From: Nymphaea colorata
Taxonomy: Eukaryota > Streptophyta > Magnoliopsida > Nymphaeales > Nymphaeaceae
Length of the DNA: 64,000 nt
Direction of reading: 5' to 3'
Assembly: GCF_008831285.2 (NCBI RefSeq)
Contig: NC_045146.1
Coordinates: forward strand, 7,762,972-7,826,971
The notes under the pieces are model-generated. The model was not told where the DNA came from and searched no databases. It was given only the letters and a program-made list of their open reading frames with translations. Positions 48,201 through 55,200 of this stretch are shown one piece after another. The translations under genes and the position numbers were made by a program. Numbering within the stretch: the stretch's first letter is position 1; each line of letters begins with the position of its first letter.

Positions 48201-48760
48201 TTTGAAAATGATGTTTACTCAGAAAGAAGCTGAAAAGGTAGCATCTGTGGGCCAAGGTCCTTGTCCAGAATCTTGATATGGAATTATTTCATGGGTGAAG
48301 AAAATACTGGTTCTAACCTTTTAGCTACCTGCCAAAATTGGTGATTTTCACTAGAAAACAATCTCTCTCTCTCTCTCTGCTAGTTGTATATCAACTTTAT
48401 ATTCTACTTTAATCTCGCTTGCTTAATCATTTGTTTTGTCTAAAGGACTATGTCCCAGACTGTGTGGGAAACACAGAAGAGTTTGAGCCTCCGCGTTCAC
48501 CGGATTCAAGCTATGACCAGCCTTCCCCAGTCATGGAAGATTTTGCAAAAGAGCCGCCTCTGGTTCCACCTCACGTTCATCTCACAGTTCTTGGAATGGA
48601 GGACGCTCCTGAGTTGCCTCTGAGACCTCATCACGTGGTTCTGAACCATCTCTTCATAGAGAAAGGTTGGGGATCCGAGTCACTTGTGGCACTCGGTTTA
48701 ACCCACAGGTTCCAGGAGAAGTATGTCACTGTCGTTCTGTATAAGCCATTAAGAAGGTGA
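31004..48760 (+). CDS. SnRK1/AMPK beta regulatory subunit (AKINbeta)
   Basis: Four exons: 31004-31201, 47289-47470, 47611-47773 and 48446-48760, with GT-AG introns and a continuous frame of 285 residues, close to the usual plant length. It starts MGNAN, a classical N-myristoylation signal that would tether the complex to membranes. Residues ~103-181 form a CBM48-type glycogen-binding domain ([36 protein letters not shown]). Residues ~200-285 are the C-terminal ASC domain that binds the alpha and gamma subunits ([28 protein letters not shown]). In the family the beta subunit is the scaffold and localiser of the SnRK1 energy-sensing kinase. Oddly, intron 1 is about 16.1 kb and contains a stack of transposons. 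The coding exons show no damage. AKINbeta1 versus beta2 type cannot be settled here, so no number is assigned. Confidence 0.93.
31900..32789. mobile_element. 890-bp MITE-like element with ACCTA(C/T)GTT ends
   Basis: The left end ACCTACGTTGTTAGG and the reversed right end ACCTATGTTATCAAAG are similar. AAGG flanks both sides (31896-31899 and 32790-32793). The arms contain CACCTAGG and GCCTAGGCG words, like the element at 6121-6735, which suggests the same superfamily. The core is AT-rich and has no coding capacity. Confidence 0.5.
32701..32737. repeat. Perfect 18-bp palindrome with 1-nt spacer
   Basis: TGTTTATGACTGTATGTA is followed by G and then its exact reverse complement. Extra partial copies of TATGACTGTATG lie just upstream at about 32,679-32,690. 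It is near the right end of the 31900-32789 element. Confidence 0.9.
34932..34966. repeat. (TA)n microsatellite
   Basis: About 17 TA dinucleotides in intron 1 of the SnRK1 beta gene, outside any element listed here. A second, shorter TA/TG run lies at about 35,355-35,387. Confidence 0.9.
35670..35882 (-). repeat. 3' LTR of the outer copia element
   Basis: It begins TGTTACAACAGG and ends TTCTCAACA on the + strand. It shares TCTTGTTCTCATT, CCTCCCACATTAATAAA and ATTAACCCATGACTTCTA with the partner at 46608-46803. The minus-strand purine tract next to it (GAGTG side at 35883) marks it as the 3' LTR. Confidence 0.85.
36019..36330 (-). pseudogene. Outer copia: pre-integrase remnant fused to RNase H remnant
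   Basis: On the minus strand a copia RNase H end ([18 protein letters not shown], then CDNKAAL and HERTKHI.VD.H) occupies 36019-36215. Directly before it, near 36,240-36,330, is a segment like the GAG-pre-integrase region ([12 protein letters not shown]). Integrase and reverse transcriptase, normally about 2 kb between these, are missing. This indicates a large internal deletion, not loss by point decay. Confidence 0.7.
36609..37351. mobile_element. hAT-like element inserted in the outer copia element
   Basis: The left end CAATGTTGTAAAAGGC and the reversed right end CAATGTTATCCATATCG match over the first 8 bases and more loosely inward. The flanks GTCATACT (36601-36608) and GTCATATT (37352-37359) agree at 7 of 8 positions, an 8-bp TSD. 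The arms are full of CGTATCG/CGATACG words and the core is AT-rich. No transposase is present. Confidence 0.7.
37369..38147. mobile_element. Mutator-like element 1
   Basis: GCCTGTAGA occurs exactly on both sides (37360-37368 and 38148-38156), a perfect 9-bp TSD as made by Mutator-like elements. The ends are inverted: CTATGTCACACGGGTACGG on the left, and CCGTATCCATGTGTCTTA on the right. The interior contains a GC-rich stretch with repeated GTCGCCG words (about 37,845-37,960), unlike the AT-rich surroundings, which may be captured gene sequence. No transposase is seen. Confidence 0.8.
37845..37960. other. GC-rich insert within Mutator-like element 1
   Basis: GTCGCCG and GCCGGA words dominate a stretch of about 115 bp inside an otherwise AT-rich element. 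A splice-acceptor-like or donor-like CTTACCTGT precedes it, reminiscent of an exon boundary on the minus strand. The origin is not identified. Confidence 0.4.
38150..38410 (-). pseudogene. Outer copia: gag zinc-knuckle region remnant
   Basis: Minus-strand translation gives CWDKHGHP, the end of a copia zinc knuckle, then a Ser/Thr-rich linker and [18 protein letters not shown]. That matches the segment between gag and protease in many copia elements. It is bounded on both sides by Mutator-like insertions. Confidence 0.65.
38505..38851. mobile_element. Mutator-like element 2, same family as element 1
   Basis: GGTTAAAAC is repeated exactly at 38496-38504 and 38852-38860 (9-bp TSD). The ends are CTATGTCACATGGG on the left and, reversed, TCTATCACACGGATACG on the right. 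It shares CATTAAATTAATA and TTCACTCTTACAA with the 37369-38147 element, so both belong to one family. At 347 bp it is a deletion derivative with no coding capacity. Confidence 0.78.
39216..39541. mobile_element. GC-armed, AT-core hAT-like element with intact 8-bp TSD
   Basis: GTTGTCAC flanks both ends exactly (39208-39215 and 39542-39549). The left end TAGAGGTGGAAATCGGGCC and the reversed right end TAGGCCTGGGCATCGGGCC match at most positions. The GC-rich arms (GGTACC, CCCGGGTACCC, CCCGATCGGGC) surround an AT-rich core (about 39,335-39,440). This is the best preserved copy of the family and gives its ends and TSD length. It encodes nothing. Confidence 0.85.
39550..40190 (-). pseudogene. Outer copia: gag remnant
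   Basis: On the minus strand a segment reads [17 protein letters not shown] followed by [12 protein letters not shown], the conserved C-terminal part of a UBN2-type copia gag. It is broken by frame changes. The rest of the gag and leader continue beyond the inserted young element, from about 45,644 to 46,595. Confidence 0.6.
40191..40648 (-). repeat. 3' LTR of the inner copia element
   Basis: On the + strand it begins TGATAGAAATG and ends ATTTTAACA; on the element's own strand it starts TGTTAAAAT. A (GA)n microsatellite lies at about 40,247-40,281, and a TATA box copy at 40343-40351. Confidence 0.93.
40643..45058 (-). CDS. Copia gag-pol polyprotein, full length
   Basis: One uninterrupted frame of 1,471 codons. 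The likely true start is the Met at codon 34 (position 44959), because the preceding residues are hydrophobic and leader-like. In order: UBN2-type gag (~45-250), zinc knuckle [15 protein letters not shown] (306-320), protease [10 protein letters not shown] (369-378), pre-integrase with LWHSRLGH (530-537), and integrase with the DDE residues in [17 protein letters not shown] and NGVVERKH (~590-700). Reverse transcriptase follows ([10 protein letters not shown] to [10 protein letters not shown], ~993-1156), then RNase H with DADWAGDP and SSTEAEY (~1315-1450). All catalytic motifs are kept. The stop codon falls six bases inside the 3' LTR. The lineage may be Ale/Retrofit-like; that is inference from gag. 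Confidence 0.95.
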   Translation of the reverse strand: MFLFSSCLPRTHLVISCLLSLSSSTYIPFFSAVMENLSHSGMSSSFLPHLITEKLNHENYLIWKRQIMPFIRSQGLFGHLDGSTKAPPISVLQEIKNEAGEVIAVHEDNNPEHAMWMRRDQSLVAYILSTLSQQVLLSVSDDCTAEELWETLADTFSQISEARIMYLKKEFQNLSKGSTSIMDYLGRIKAVADQLAASGNNISDKEKVQQTLNGLGHDYHAFITALEVLPVLPSFNELQGKLLQHEMNMKRVIERTDQGNSQNVLAMNVKFGKSHGNSNHGGRGILPTPHNQGMSPLDTSRKIPICFQCNKKGHMKAQCWFNPQNKNKGVRHDYKQGGQSSKSTAEDMQQLLMAAFSKMTIKQNEQGEWFLDSGAATHVTGNAGKLTNLSPHYGRSCIITGDGKSHPITHIGNAHIPLSSSSLSLSNVVLAPNIKKNIISISKLIDDTSSSVEFTPSSVYVKDLQTKKMFARGERQGNMYVLKECLPKDSSTFDIGLKTFSLSHNASSVPSSCHFQSKVRGPNQFLESDLWHSRLGHCGRHFIEKLVTDSLIPRSSLPLTSSVKKCSSCGLCKSHVLPFHNINQRASKPFETIFSDVWGPAPIDSMSGSRYYVLFIDSYSRFTWIYFMKHKSEVPHIFRNFYAMIQTKFSSNVVHFQCDGGGEYSSLDFIEFLREKGITRQISCPYTPQQNGVVERKHRHIVESAMSMMHDTNVPISLWTEAFHTAVYIINCLPMTLLMSKSPYFTLLGKQPDYKNLKVFGCVCYVHVDAALRNKFQDKAIQCRFVGYADEYKGFRCYDPTTKRIKTSRNVIFDEHSFDNTNEMPMTIESYDPWTSTQLFNADPVIENDVPQSEDSERAIQPSDMAQSENQEDPTQSLSHHENNNEQSNDAHRYSGLIYSRRLRDRDAHSEEDNMPHLRRSQRIRHPIHRWVSYDSLSLDFQLFMAKVGKEEEPTSFDEASKSHHWRKAMKEEMDALHECGTWEIVPRPHEKNVVGSKWVYKIKYKPDGSIERHKARLVAKGFTQQYGEDYDETFSPVIKMGTIRVIISLAVEYGWRLHQMDVKNAFLHGDLREEVYMEQPPGYTKGDSHAWVCKLRKSIYGLKQASRSWFDSFSCKIQECGFRRCPLDHSLFIYRKENIFTLLLIYVDDIVITGNSEKHIEEAKVLMMQNFKMKELGDLRFFLGVEIDRHNNRLTLTQQKYTLDLLKKSGMSDCKPVGTPSVLNQRLSAQDGELYEDPTQYRSIVGALQYLTFTRPDIIYAVNQVSQFMHAPRDTHMDAVKRILRYLKGTAGDGLVYGKSENITTGHQLMTFTDADWAGDPDQRKSISGFCIFIGRNLVSWSCRKQKAVARSSTEAEYRCMAAGTAEVTWVRHLLEDIGEKIKTSMLMCDNQSAINIAFNPVQHGRTKHIEIDQHFVRQKVEDKEIQPIYVRTDEQVADLFTKGLTKERFWFLKGKLYMVQNHAQLEGGC
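40649..40660 (-). promoter_or_regulatory. Polypurine tract of the inner copia element
   Basis: On the minus strand TTGAGGGAGGG immediately precedes the 3' LTR start TGTTAAAA. Such tracts prime plus-strand DNA synthesis in LTR retrotransposons. Here it is also translated as the last residues of the polyprotein. Confidence 0.9.
45169..45180 (-). promoter_or_regulatory. Primer-binding site (initiator tRNA-Met) of the inner copia element
   Basis: TGGTATCAGAGC on the minus strand, directly abutting the 5' LTR. This is the standard complement of the plant initiator methionine tRNA 3' end. Confidence 0.95.
45181..45638 (-). repeat. 5' LTR of the inner copia element
   Basis: Identical by eye to 40191-40648 over all 458 bp. 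It is followed on the element's strand by the primer-binding site, which identifies it as the 5' LTR and promoter. Confidence 0.93.
45333..45341 (-). promoter_or_regulatory. TATA box in the 5' LTR of the inner copia element
   Basis: TATAAATAG on the minus strand, about 150 bp before the LTR end. It is a perfect plant TATA box and would drive transcription antisense to the host SnRK1 beta gene. Confidence 0.7.
46596..46607 (-). promoter_or_regulatory. Primer-binding site of the outer copia element
   Basis: TGGTATCAGAGC on the minus strand, adjacent to the 46608-46803 LTR. It is preserved although the coding region is dead. Confidence 0.9.
46608..46803 (-). repeat. 5' LTR of the outer copia element
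   Basis: It begins TGTTACAAGAAG on the + strand and ends TTTCAACA, followed by the TSD AGTTT. It is shorter than its partner by about 17 bp and carries many substitutions, so this insertion is much older than the inner one. Confidence 0.85.
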
Positions 48761-49829
48761 AAGACTAACAGTGTACATATATCGTGTCCCCATTTCTGTT
48801 CACTCAAATGGCATGTCTGTTAAATAGACCAGACTTTCTCGTTTCTCTCGTCCTTTTCTGGGTTTCTCATTCATGGTTCTGTTGTTCTTCATTCATTATT
48901 CGCCTCTTGATCATGATTTATTTAATTTTACTTAATGTATAAAGGTTATGTTGATCAAAGCTTTGTATAGATCATCGGATCCATATCCTTGAAGTGGGTT
49001 TTTGAGTTGAACTGCGGCAAGCGCTTTCCAAAAGAATATTTTTGAGAAAGATTTACAGAATCGACTGAATCTTGTGAGTCATTTTTTAACTAAAAAAATC
49101 AAGGACTCAAAATTTTGCGAAAATGCAAAATACTAAATTAAAGAAAATGAAAAAGGTGAATTGTTGAATAATCTTTTTTTTTTTTTTGTGTCTTTGATCA
49201 TGAACATTAGGTCATCAAGAAAACTTGAACTTATAATGTGTTCTTTCAGTTCTCTTATTTCTTGGGTTATTGAAGCTTCATTCATTTGATACCGCACTGA
49301 AAAGTCGACGGCGTTAAAAGGGTTGAACGAACGAGAGATTCGGAGGGATTCGTTTTTTAGTGGGCGCAGAAGTCGAAGTTCTGGGTTCGCTATTGATAAG
49401 GGATTTCATTATGTTGTACTTCTTTTCCTCCGATTCAGCAGTTCTGTCAGTCAATTGATAGGAATGCCACGTAATGTTTCAATGTTGATGACTTGAACGG
49501 ATTTACCTCTGCCAGTCGTTCTTGCACCAAATTTGAAACGATTAGGGATGCACACACTGAACATGGACACCAACCAGTTTATAGCATTAAAAGAAGGCCA
49601 AGGATCTGGCCTATATTAAGCCAGGTGTTGATGAGATATCTACACCTTCCTCCCCAGTTCGATTTACATATAATTCACCCATGGCAGGGTCCTGATCTTC
49701 AATCCTTGGCCCTTGTGAACTTCTGAATTTCAAATTTTCCAGATCCACCAGATCACCACACCATAACAAAATAAACTGAACCAAGCTAATAAGTTCCACC
49801 CCACATAGGAAAAAAAGAAGAAAAAAAAA
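48761..49829. other. SnRK1 beta 3' region and non-coding sequence
   Basis: The first part after the stop codon is presumably 3' untranslated region. Beyond that no gene is recognised; short open frames on both strands have no known features. Confidence 0.4.
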
Positions 49830-50580
49830 CATTGAACTAAAGAGTTTCCGACATCCAACTCCGAAAACTTTGAGATCGTCTTTGGCATCATCAGACTACC
49901 ATAGCAGCACAGCATGTACATCATCACTACTCGCCTCTGTTCGCGATCACCTGAAAAGATATTGGGGTAAGAACTTTAAAGTTAACAGCATGGTGACTAC
50001 CTTAGATTTACTAGCTTATAATCGACAAATTTGCAATCCACTTAAGAAACGTAAGCATAGCTCAAATCAAATGATGCACATAACAATAGAAAATGTAGCC
50101 ACAACAACTAGCCGGTTACATCAATATTCGTCAACTCTTGCACATAACCATAATAAAGAATAAATATCAATGGACATCATACAAGACATCTGTAGGTCTA
50201 CATGCGGATTTATGCAATTCTTGTTATCTGTTGGCATGCTTGCATCCACAATTAAATTTATCTTGTCAATTTACACGTGTGGTGTTTCAGCAGTCACTGG
50301 TATTTTCACACAACAATTCATTGCAATGTCCAAGGAACAACTATCCAGAATACATGCTAATTCTAACTTCACATATTTGATGTTGTCTTCTTCCATTGAA
50401 CCCACCCCATAAAAAGGACCACTTGGAGTACTGTTCCTCAAATCTCGTGGGCGAGGGAATGTGACACCCCATGATGGTCGTGCCCAAAATATGGGGAGGT
50501 TCGCTGCAACACAATACCAACTGGAGGGGCAACCCCTTGGACCTTCCTCATACCATGAGAGATCATACAACTCTACTCTG
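49830..50580 (-). pseudogene. Unidentified minus-strand exon-like fragments, possibly MOM1-like
   Basis: Two exon-like pieces are seen. One at about 50,400-50,579 follows a plausible acceptor (CTTGCAG on the minus strand). It encodes SWYEEGPRGCPSSWYC in one frame and PPHILGTTIMG in another, then RDLRNSTPSGPFYG. The second at about 49,835-49,936 follows TTTTCAG and in one frame gives TEASSDDVHAVLLW then a stop and SDDA. The second resembles the end of the fragment at 56606-57245 (...AALIYLSDDD). Frame changes suggest decay. I do not recognise the family with certainty. Confidence 0.3.
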
Positions 50581-51067
50581 CAAGAGGTTTAAACCATGCA
50601 TGGTTGTGTCAAATTTTGCATTAATCAGTATGAACATTCATTAATTACCTTAAGATATCAATTTGCTCGTCTTTTCTTTAACAATATAGGTCAGCAAATC
50701 CCAGTATAATAAGCAACTTACTAACAATACACAAAATGACAAAGATAACATTTTGTCAACATGCTGCACACATAGCAAAATTCATTCACTATAACGGTTC
50801 AGATGTTGAAACAAATCCATGCACATCGATTATAATGTCACATGCTTATATAAGCATATTTTAATACAAGCAAGATCCAGACCCAACATGTATGACCATG
50901 CTAATGCACATATATTTTTATGCAGCATGTTCCACAACGTGATATTCATGACAACCAGTCATATGCATACGGTTTAAACAAAATAAACATAAATAGGCCA
51001 AATTATAAATTTCTAGTGGTAATCCTTAATTTTTGATTATTAACATTCGAGGTTAAATGGGTTCTTT
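50581..51067. other. Non-coding stretch
   Basis: AT-rich with no coding signal. It may be intron of the minus-strand fragment at 49830-50580. Confidence 0.35.
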
Positions 51068-51616
51068 ATAAGTTGTTCATCTTAAGGTTTCGTCAAATTG
51101 AGGATAATCATTTATTTAAGAATGTTTATGTTTTAATATTAAGAGAAACTATGTTTACGAGTTCATAAAAGATAGTTGATACCCCATGTCAACATTTTAC
51201 AAAACATCAGGGTAGGCCAAAATGAAATTTCCAACAAAAGAAGACTATCTTGGAAGTTAGTAAAAGAATAAAATATAAAGTTTGCAAAAGAAGGGTTAAA
51301 AACTCTCATTCAACAATTAGGTTACAATAAAAAGAGGTGGGATAAAAACTTCTTTCATTTTAAAAACATTTTTGGAATACTCAAAAAATAATGGCATGGA
51401 TTCAATTTTTTTTTTTTTTTGTAAAATTGCCTATAAGCCCTTCTCAACACGGTCTTTCATTTTTCTTCCATTTTATCTCACCTTTCGTTCTCTTCTTCAC
51501 CAGTTCGTGTTCCATTGATCTTCCCAAACCATCAGTTTATATTTCCATTCCTTTTTCCATTTTAGGTTTGGCAGAAATGCAGAAGCCGTCTACAACAACC
51601 AGCAAGGCCACCGGCA
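51068..51616. repeat. ~0.5-kb direct repeat, copy 1
   Basis: The segment recurs in the same orientation at 61397-61886. Shared words include TTTTAATATTAAGAGAAAC, GTTTGCAAAAGAAGGGT, AAAAAGAGGTG and TCTCACCT(T/C)TCGTTCTC, ending at AAG(G)CCACCG(G/A)CAG. Many substitutions and small gaps separate the copies. The class is unknown. Confidence 0.8.
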
Positions 51617-51703
51617 GTATGACGCGACCAAAACTTGAGTGGATTCCTCTCTTTCGATTATGTATACATATGTTGTTACATTTATATTGATTGATTTAAA
51701 AGA

Positions 51704-51735
<32 letters not shown>

Positions 51736-51782
51736 CACTCTGTTTTCTTTAAAATCAAGGGTTTAGCTTTGAAGAAAGTGGG

Positions 51783-52203
51783 TGTTGGTCTACTCCTGCC
51801 GTGGAGAACATGGAGAACGTGAGAGTGTGTGTGTAGTTCCAAAGATTATGGGTAGTTAAAGAGGAGTGAACAAAATGGTGGGAGTGAAAAAGTTAAAGTG
51901 GAGGGGATCTTGGGAAAGCACAATCCAGCAGTTGCTATTCTTGAGGAACAAGTTTTGCTTTTTTGATTTTTTTTTATTAATGCTTTTCTTTACATAGCTA
52001 TATCGACCAGTTGAGAATAGCATGCCCAAAAACAAGAGAAAAGTTTTTTTTGCCTCTGCCATGTGGTCCTCTTTTCTCTCTCTCTCTCTCTGCCCCTTTC
52101 ATACTCTTCTGCACCTCTGCATTTCTCTTGGTGCGTTGCTATTTTCCTCTTCATTTTTCCATATAAAAAATCTAGATGTGTGAATCAAGGGAGTTCGCCA
52201 ACA
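51783..52203 (+). repeat. Probable 5' LTR of a copia-type element (start uncertain)
   Basis: The right end is fixed by the primer-binding site that follows (CCAACA, then TT and TGGTATCAGAGC). A TATAAAAA box lies at about 52,162. The left end is a guess at a TGTTGG motif. No partner LTR was found downstream, where the element has been joined to a gypsy element. Confidence 0.4.
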
Positions 52204-52205
52204 TT

Positions 52206-52217
52206 TGGTATCAGAGC
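52206..52217 (+). promoter_or_regulatory. Primer-binding site (initiator tRNA-Met)
   Basis: An exact TGGTATCAGAGC, two bases after a CA-ending LTR-like sequence and just upstream of a gag frame on the same strand. Confidence 0.85.
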
Positions 52218-52292
52218 ATCCATGTCCTCTTTTCAGACAACACATACGAAAAGACCCACCAACAAACAGTAAAGTAACTAGTGAACCTCTGA

Positions 52293-53320
52293 GTGTATGC
52301 CAAAGCTCCCTCGATTCAAGTTGCAGCATCGGAGATCGCCAGTGGGACGTTCCAGTATCTGCAACTCACATTAACCAACTATACCAGCTGGGTAATTAAG
52401 GTCCAGGCGATGATGGAGGATCAAGGCGTTTGGGAGGCAGTCGAGTCGGCGGCCGGTGTGGCTATCGACATGAGGATGGACAAGAAGGCGAGGTCGCTTC
52501 TTCTCCAAGCCCTCCCGGAGGATCTCCTAATGCAGGTGGCGAAGAAGGCGACGACGAAGGAGGTCTGGGACTGCCTTAAGACGAGACTTGTCGGGGCAGA
52601 TCGTGTGAGGAATGCACGTCTGTAGACGTTGAAGAGCGACTTTGACGCCATGCAAATGCAGGAAGGAGAGTCATTGGATCAGTATGCGGGCATGCTCACT
52701 AGGATGTCCGTCAAATATGCCAACTTGGGAGGAAACCTGAGCGCCGCCGCCCTGGTGAAGAAGCTATTTGACAATGTTTCAAATCGGTTTCTCAGCGTAA
52801 TCGCCGACATAGAGCAGTTTTGCGACTTCGACACTATGATGTTTGAAGAAGCCGTAGAGCGACTCAAGACCTACGAGGAACGCTCTCGTCCCCGAGTATT
52901 CGGTACCGGTGGCAACGGCGATGCTCAACTACTTCTCATTCAGGCCGAGTGGGAGGCACGACAGAAGAGAAGCGGTGGTGACCCATCATCATCTCGAAAG
53001 GAGAAGGCTCACAGGGAAGGAGGGGTTCATAGTCGGGGGTGGTTGTGGATGCGGCAGAGGGCACGGCAGAGGCAGACACAACAACTTTCCACTCAAAGAT
53101 AGAGTAGGTGGCTCTGGGGATAGTGGTTGTGATAAGAGTCACATCAGTTGCTTCAATTGTAACAAATTGGGGCATTATGCGAACCGGTGAAAGGCTCCCA
53201 AGAAGAAGGATGTGGCGCACCTCACACAAGCTAACGACACCGAGCCAACCCTACTACTTACGGAGTTGGAAGAAGTGGCGTCCGCAACACTTGAACGTCC
53301 AGAATGGCAGGATCAATAGG
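52293..53320 (+). pseudogene. Copia gag remnant (UBN2 type)
   Basis: The frame encodes a copia-style gag: YTSWVIKVQAMMEDQGVWE, KEVWDCLKTRLVGADRVRNA, then the LDQYAGMLTRMSVKYANLGG segment and LVKKLF. It ends with a zinc knuckle CFNCNKLGHYANR. One stop (TAG for Gln, 52623-52625) splits it. A frameshift lies near 53,020, and the last zinc-knuckle Cys is replaced by TGA. The GC content is higher than in the other TE remnants here. Copia protease and the rest of pol are absent; gypsy sequence begins within about 50 bp. Confidence 0.8.
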
Positions 53321-53329
53321 ATGCCATCA

Positions 53330-54976
53330 GCAAAGGTGGATAGCCTAGTTATTTTGTTATGATTTTTCGATAAAATACAAGAAGGGAGTGGAGAACTCAG
53401 CCATAGATGCACTTTTCTAGACTACCTGAGGCCCTCCTCACTATTTCAGCCCCCATTACAAAATTATGGGAATGGGTATGTCAAGAGCAAGGACAAGACG
53501 AGTGGCTTAAACTTCTCCTCACTTCAGTGCAAGCGAATCCTAGTAGCATACTCGGGTATACAGCTCGGAGAGACCTCCTTTGCAGGAATGGTAAGGTCTT
53601 GATACCCCGAGGAAGCGAGTTGCGCAAAGAGATATCCAACACCATCATGACAGCTCGGAGAGACCTCCTTTGCAAGAATGGTAAGGTCTTGATACCCCGA
53701 GGAAGCGAGTTGCGCAAAGAGATATCCAACACCATCATGATTTATCAGTTGCTGGGCATGAAGGGCGAGACAAGACTTGCCAAAGAGTTGCAGCCGATTT
53801 TTGGTGGGAGGGGCTTAAGGCTGATGTTACTAGATACGTAAGAGATTGCCCGGTGTGCCAATTAGAGAAATAAGAGGTAGTCAAGATGCCCGGATACCTC
53901 CCACTCCCCATCCCTAGCCAACTATGGGAAGATGTTTCCATGGATTTTATTGATGCGATGCCTCGTTCGGAGGAAAAAGAGGTAATCTTGGTCGTAGTCG
54001 ACCGGCTAACAAAGCATGGACACTTCACTGCATTACCATGCATATACTCCGCCCGGTTAGTGGCATAAACATAGCAAGAGGAGGCAGGTAGACATCACGG
54101 CATGCCCCGTACCTTGGTCTGCGACAGGGACAACATATTTGTGAGTGAATTTTGGAAGGAGTATACTCGCTTGGCTGAAACTTGGGTGCTTTTTAGTTCA
54201 GCCCATCACCCACAGACTGATGGGCAAACTGAGGTCGTGAATTGCACGATCGAGACCTATCTTCGAAGCTTTGCAAGCCACCGCCCCACTACTTGGGTGA
54301 AGTACTTGTTGTGGTATGAGTGGGTGTATAACACAAGCCCCCACTTGGCTACAGGAATGACCCCTTATGAGGTTGTTTTTGGACGTACACCTCCCACCTT
54401 GAGGTTTTACGAGCTTGGTCTTGTAGGAGAAGAGGAGTTGGAACGCTCCTCCCTCTTGGATAGAGACGAGGTGTTGTGAACACTTCGAAAAAACTTCAAG
54501 CAAGCACGCCACCACATGCAATAGCAATATGACCAAGGAAGACCTGACCCGAGCATGAGTTTTCAGTTGGTAATTGGGTTTGGTTAAAGCACATGCCGAG
54601 AGGACAAAAAACGTTATTAGGCCGACCCTACTCCAAACTCTTATCGAGGTATTACAGGCCCTACAAAGTTGAGGCACACATTGGGAAGGCGGCCAACTGC
54701 TTGGAGCTATCCAGCCACGCCAAAGTCCATCTCGTTTTTCACGTGGGGTGCCTTAAGCCATACAATGGCCCTTCCCCTACAGCGACCGAGGAGACCCCAG
54801 ACGAACCGCCGATGCCCTAGCATATCTTACGTCAACGTCGACTCCATCGAGATGAGAACTTACGCCAAGAGCTCCTTGTCGAGTGGGATGGGCAAGAGGG
54901 AGGGCTGACCTCGAAAGAGGCCGCAACCTTTAATGAGAGGTTATCGGCTATAGGAGCTTGGGGGCAGGATCCATCT
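53330..54976 (+). pseudogene. Ty3/gypsy RNase H tail, integrase and chromo-like remnant
   Basis: The pieces on the + strand follow gypsy order. They are the RNase H end (IKYKKGVENSAIDAL, about 53,370-53,415), a zinc-binding integrase part with CPVCQLEK near 53,850, and the core with [21 protein letters not shown] (about 53,940-54,000). Then come HHPQTDGQTEVVN near 54,210-54,240, YNTSPHLATGMTPYEVVFGR near 54,330-54,390, and the C-terminal VHLVFHVGCLKPYNG near 54,730-54,775. Several stops and frame changes break it. A 90-bp tandem duplication is present at 53560-53739. Confidence 0.85.
53560..53739 (+). repeat. In-frame 90-bp tandem duplication in the gypsy integrase region
   Basis: Two units (53560-53649 and 53650-53739) begin ACAGCTCGGAGAGACC and differ at one visible base (CAGGAAT versus CAAGAAT). 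The unit encodes 30 residues of the zinc-binding region, with a strongly conserved VLIPRGSELR stretch. Confidence 0.95.
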
Positions 54977-54990
54977 CAGGGGGAGGGACC
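54977..54990 (+). promoter_or_regulatory. Polypurine tract of the gypsy element
   Basis: CAGGGGGAGGGACC directly precedes a TGTTGCAGCCC start that looks like a 3' LTR. It lies downstream of the integrase on the same strand, as expected. Confidence 0.65.
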
Positions 54991-55200
54991 TGTTGCAGCC
55001 CTCCCAGGTGCGGCTGAAGGAGGCAAGACCACCGAGCAGCAAGGCAAGGCCAGGAGCCTAACAACAGCCCGCTTTCAGTCTATGGGGGCAGCCGAGACCC
55101 AGCTTCAACCAACAGGAGAGGCTAATTTCAGGAACCTAGACCTCCTCTCATGCAGGAACCAGGTTGAGAAGGCTAACAGGTTAAGCGTGGCACTGTCTAG
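54991..55200 (+). repeat. Partial 3' LTR of the gypsy element
   Basis: It begins TGTTGCAGCCCTCCCAGG after the purine tract and stays GC-rich until about 55,200, where AT-rich sequence takes over. A stretch TAATTTCAGGAACCTAGAC near 55,125 resembles TAATTTCAGAAACCTAAAC near 57,358, so the LTR may be interrupted and continue there. Confidence 0.45.
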
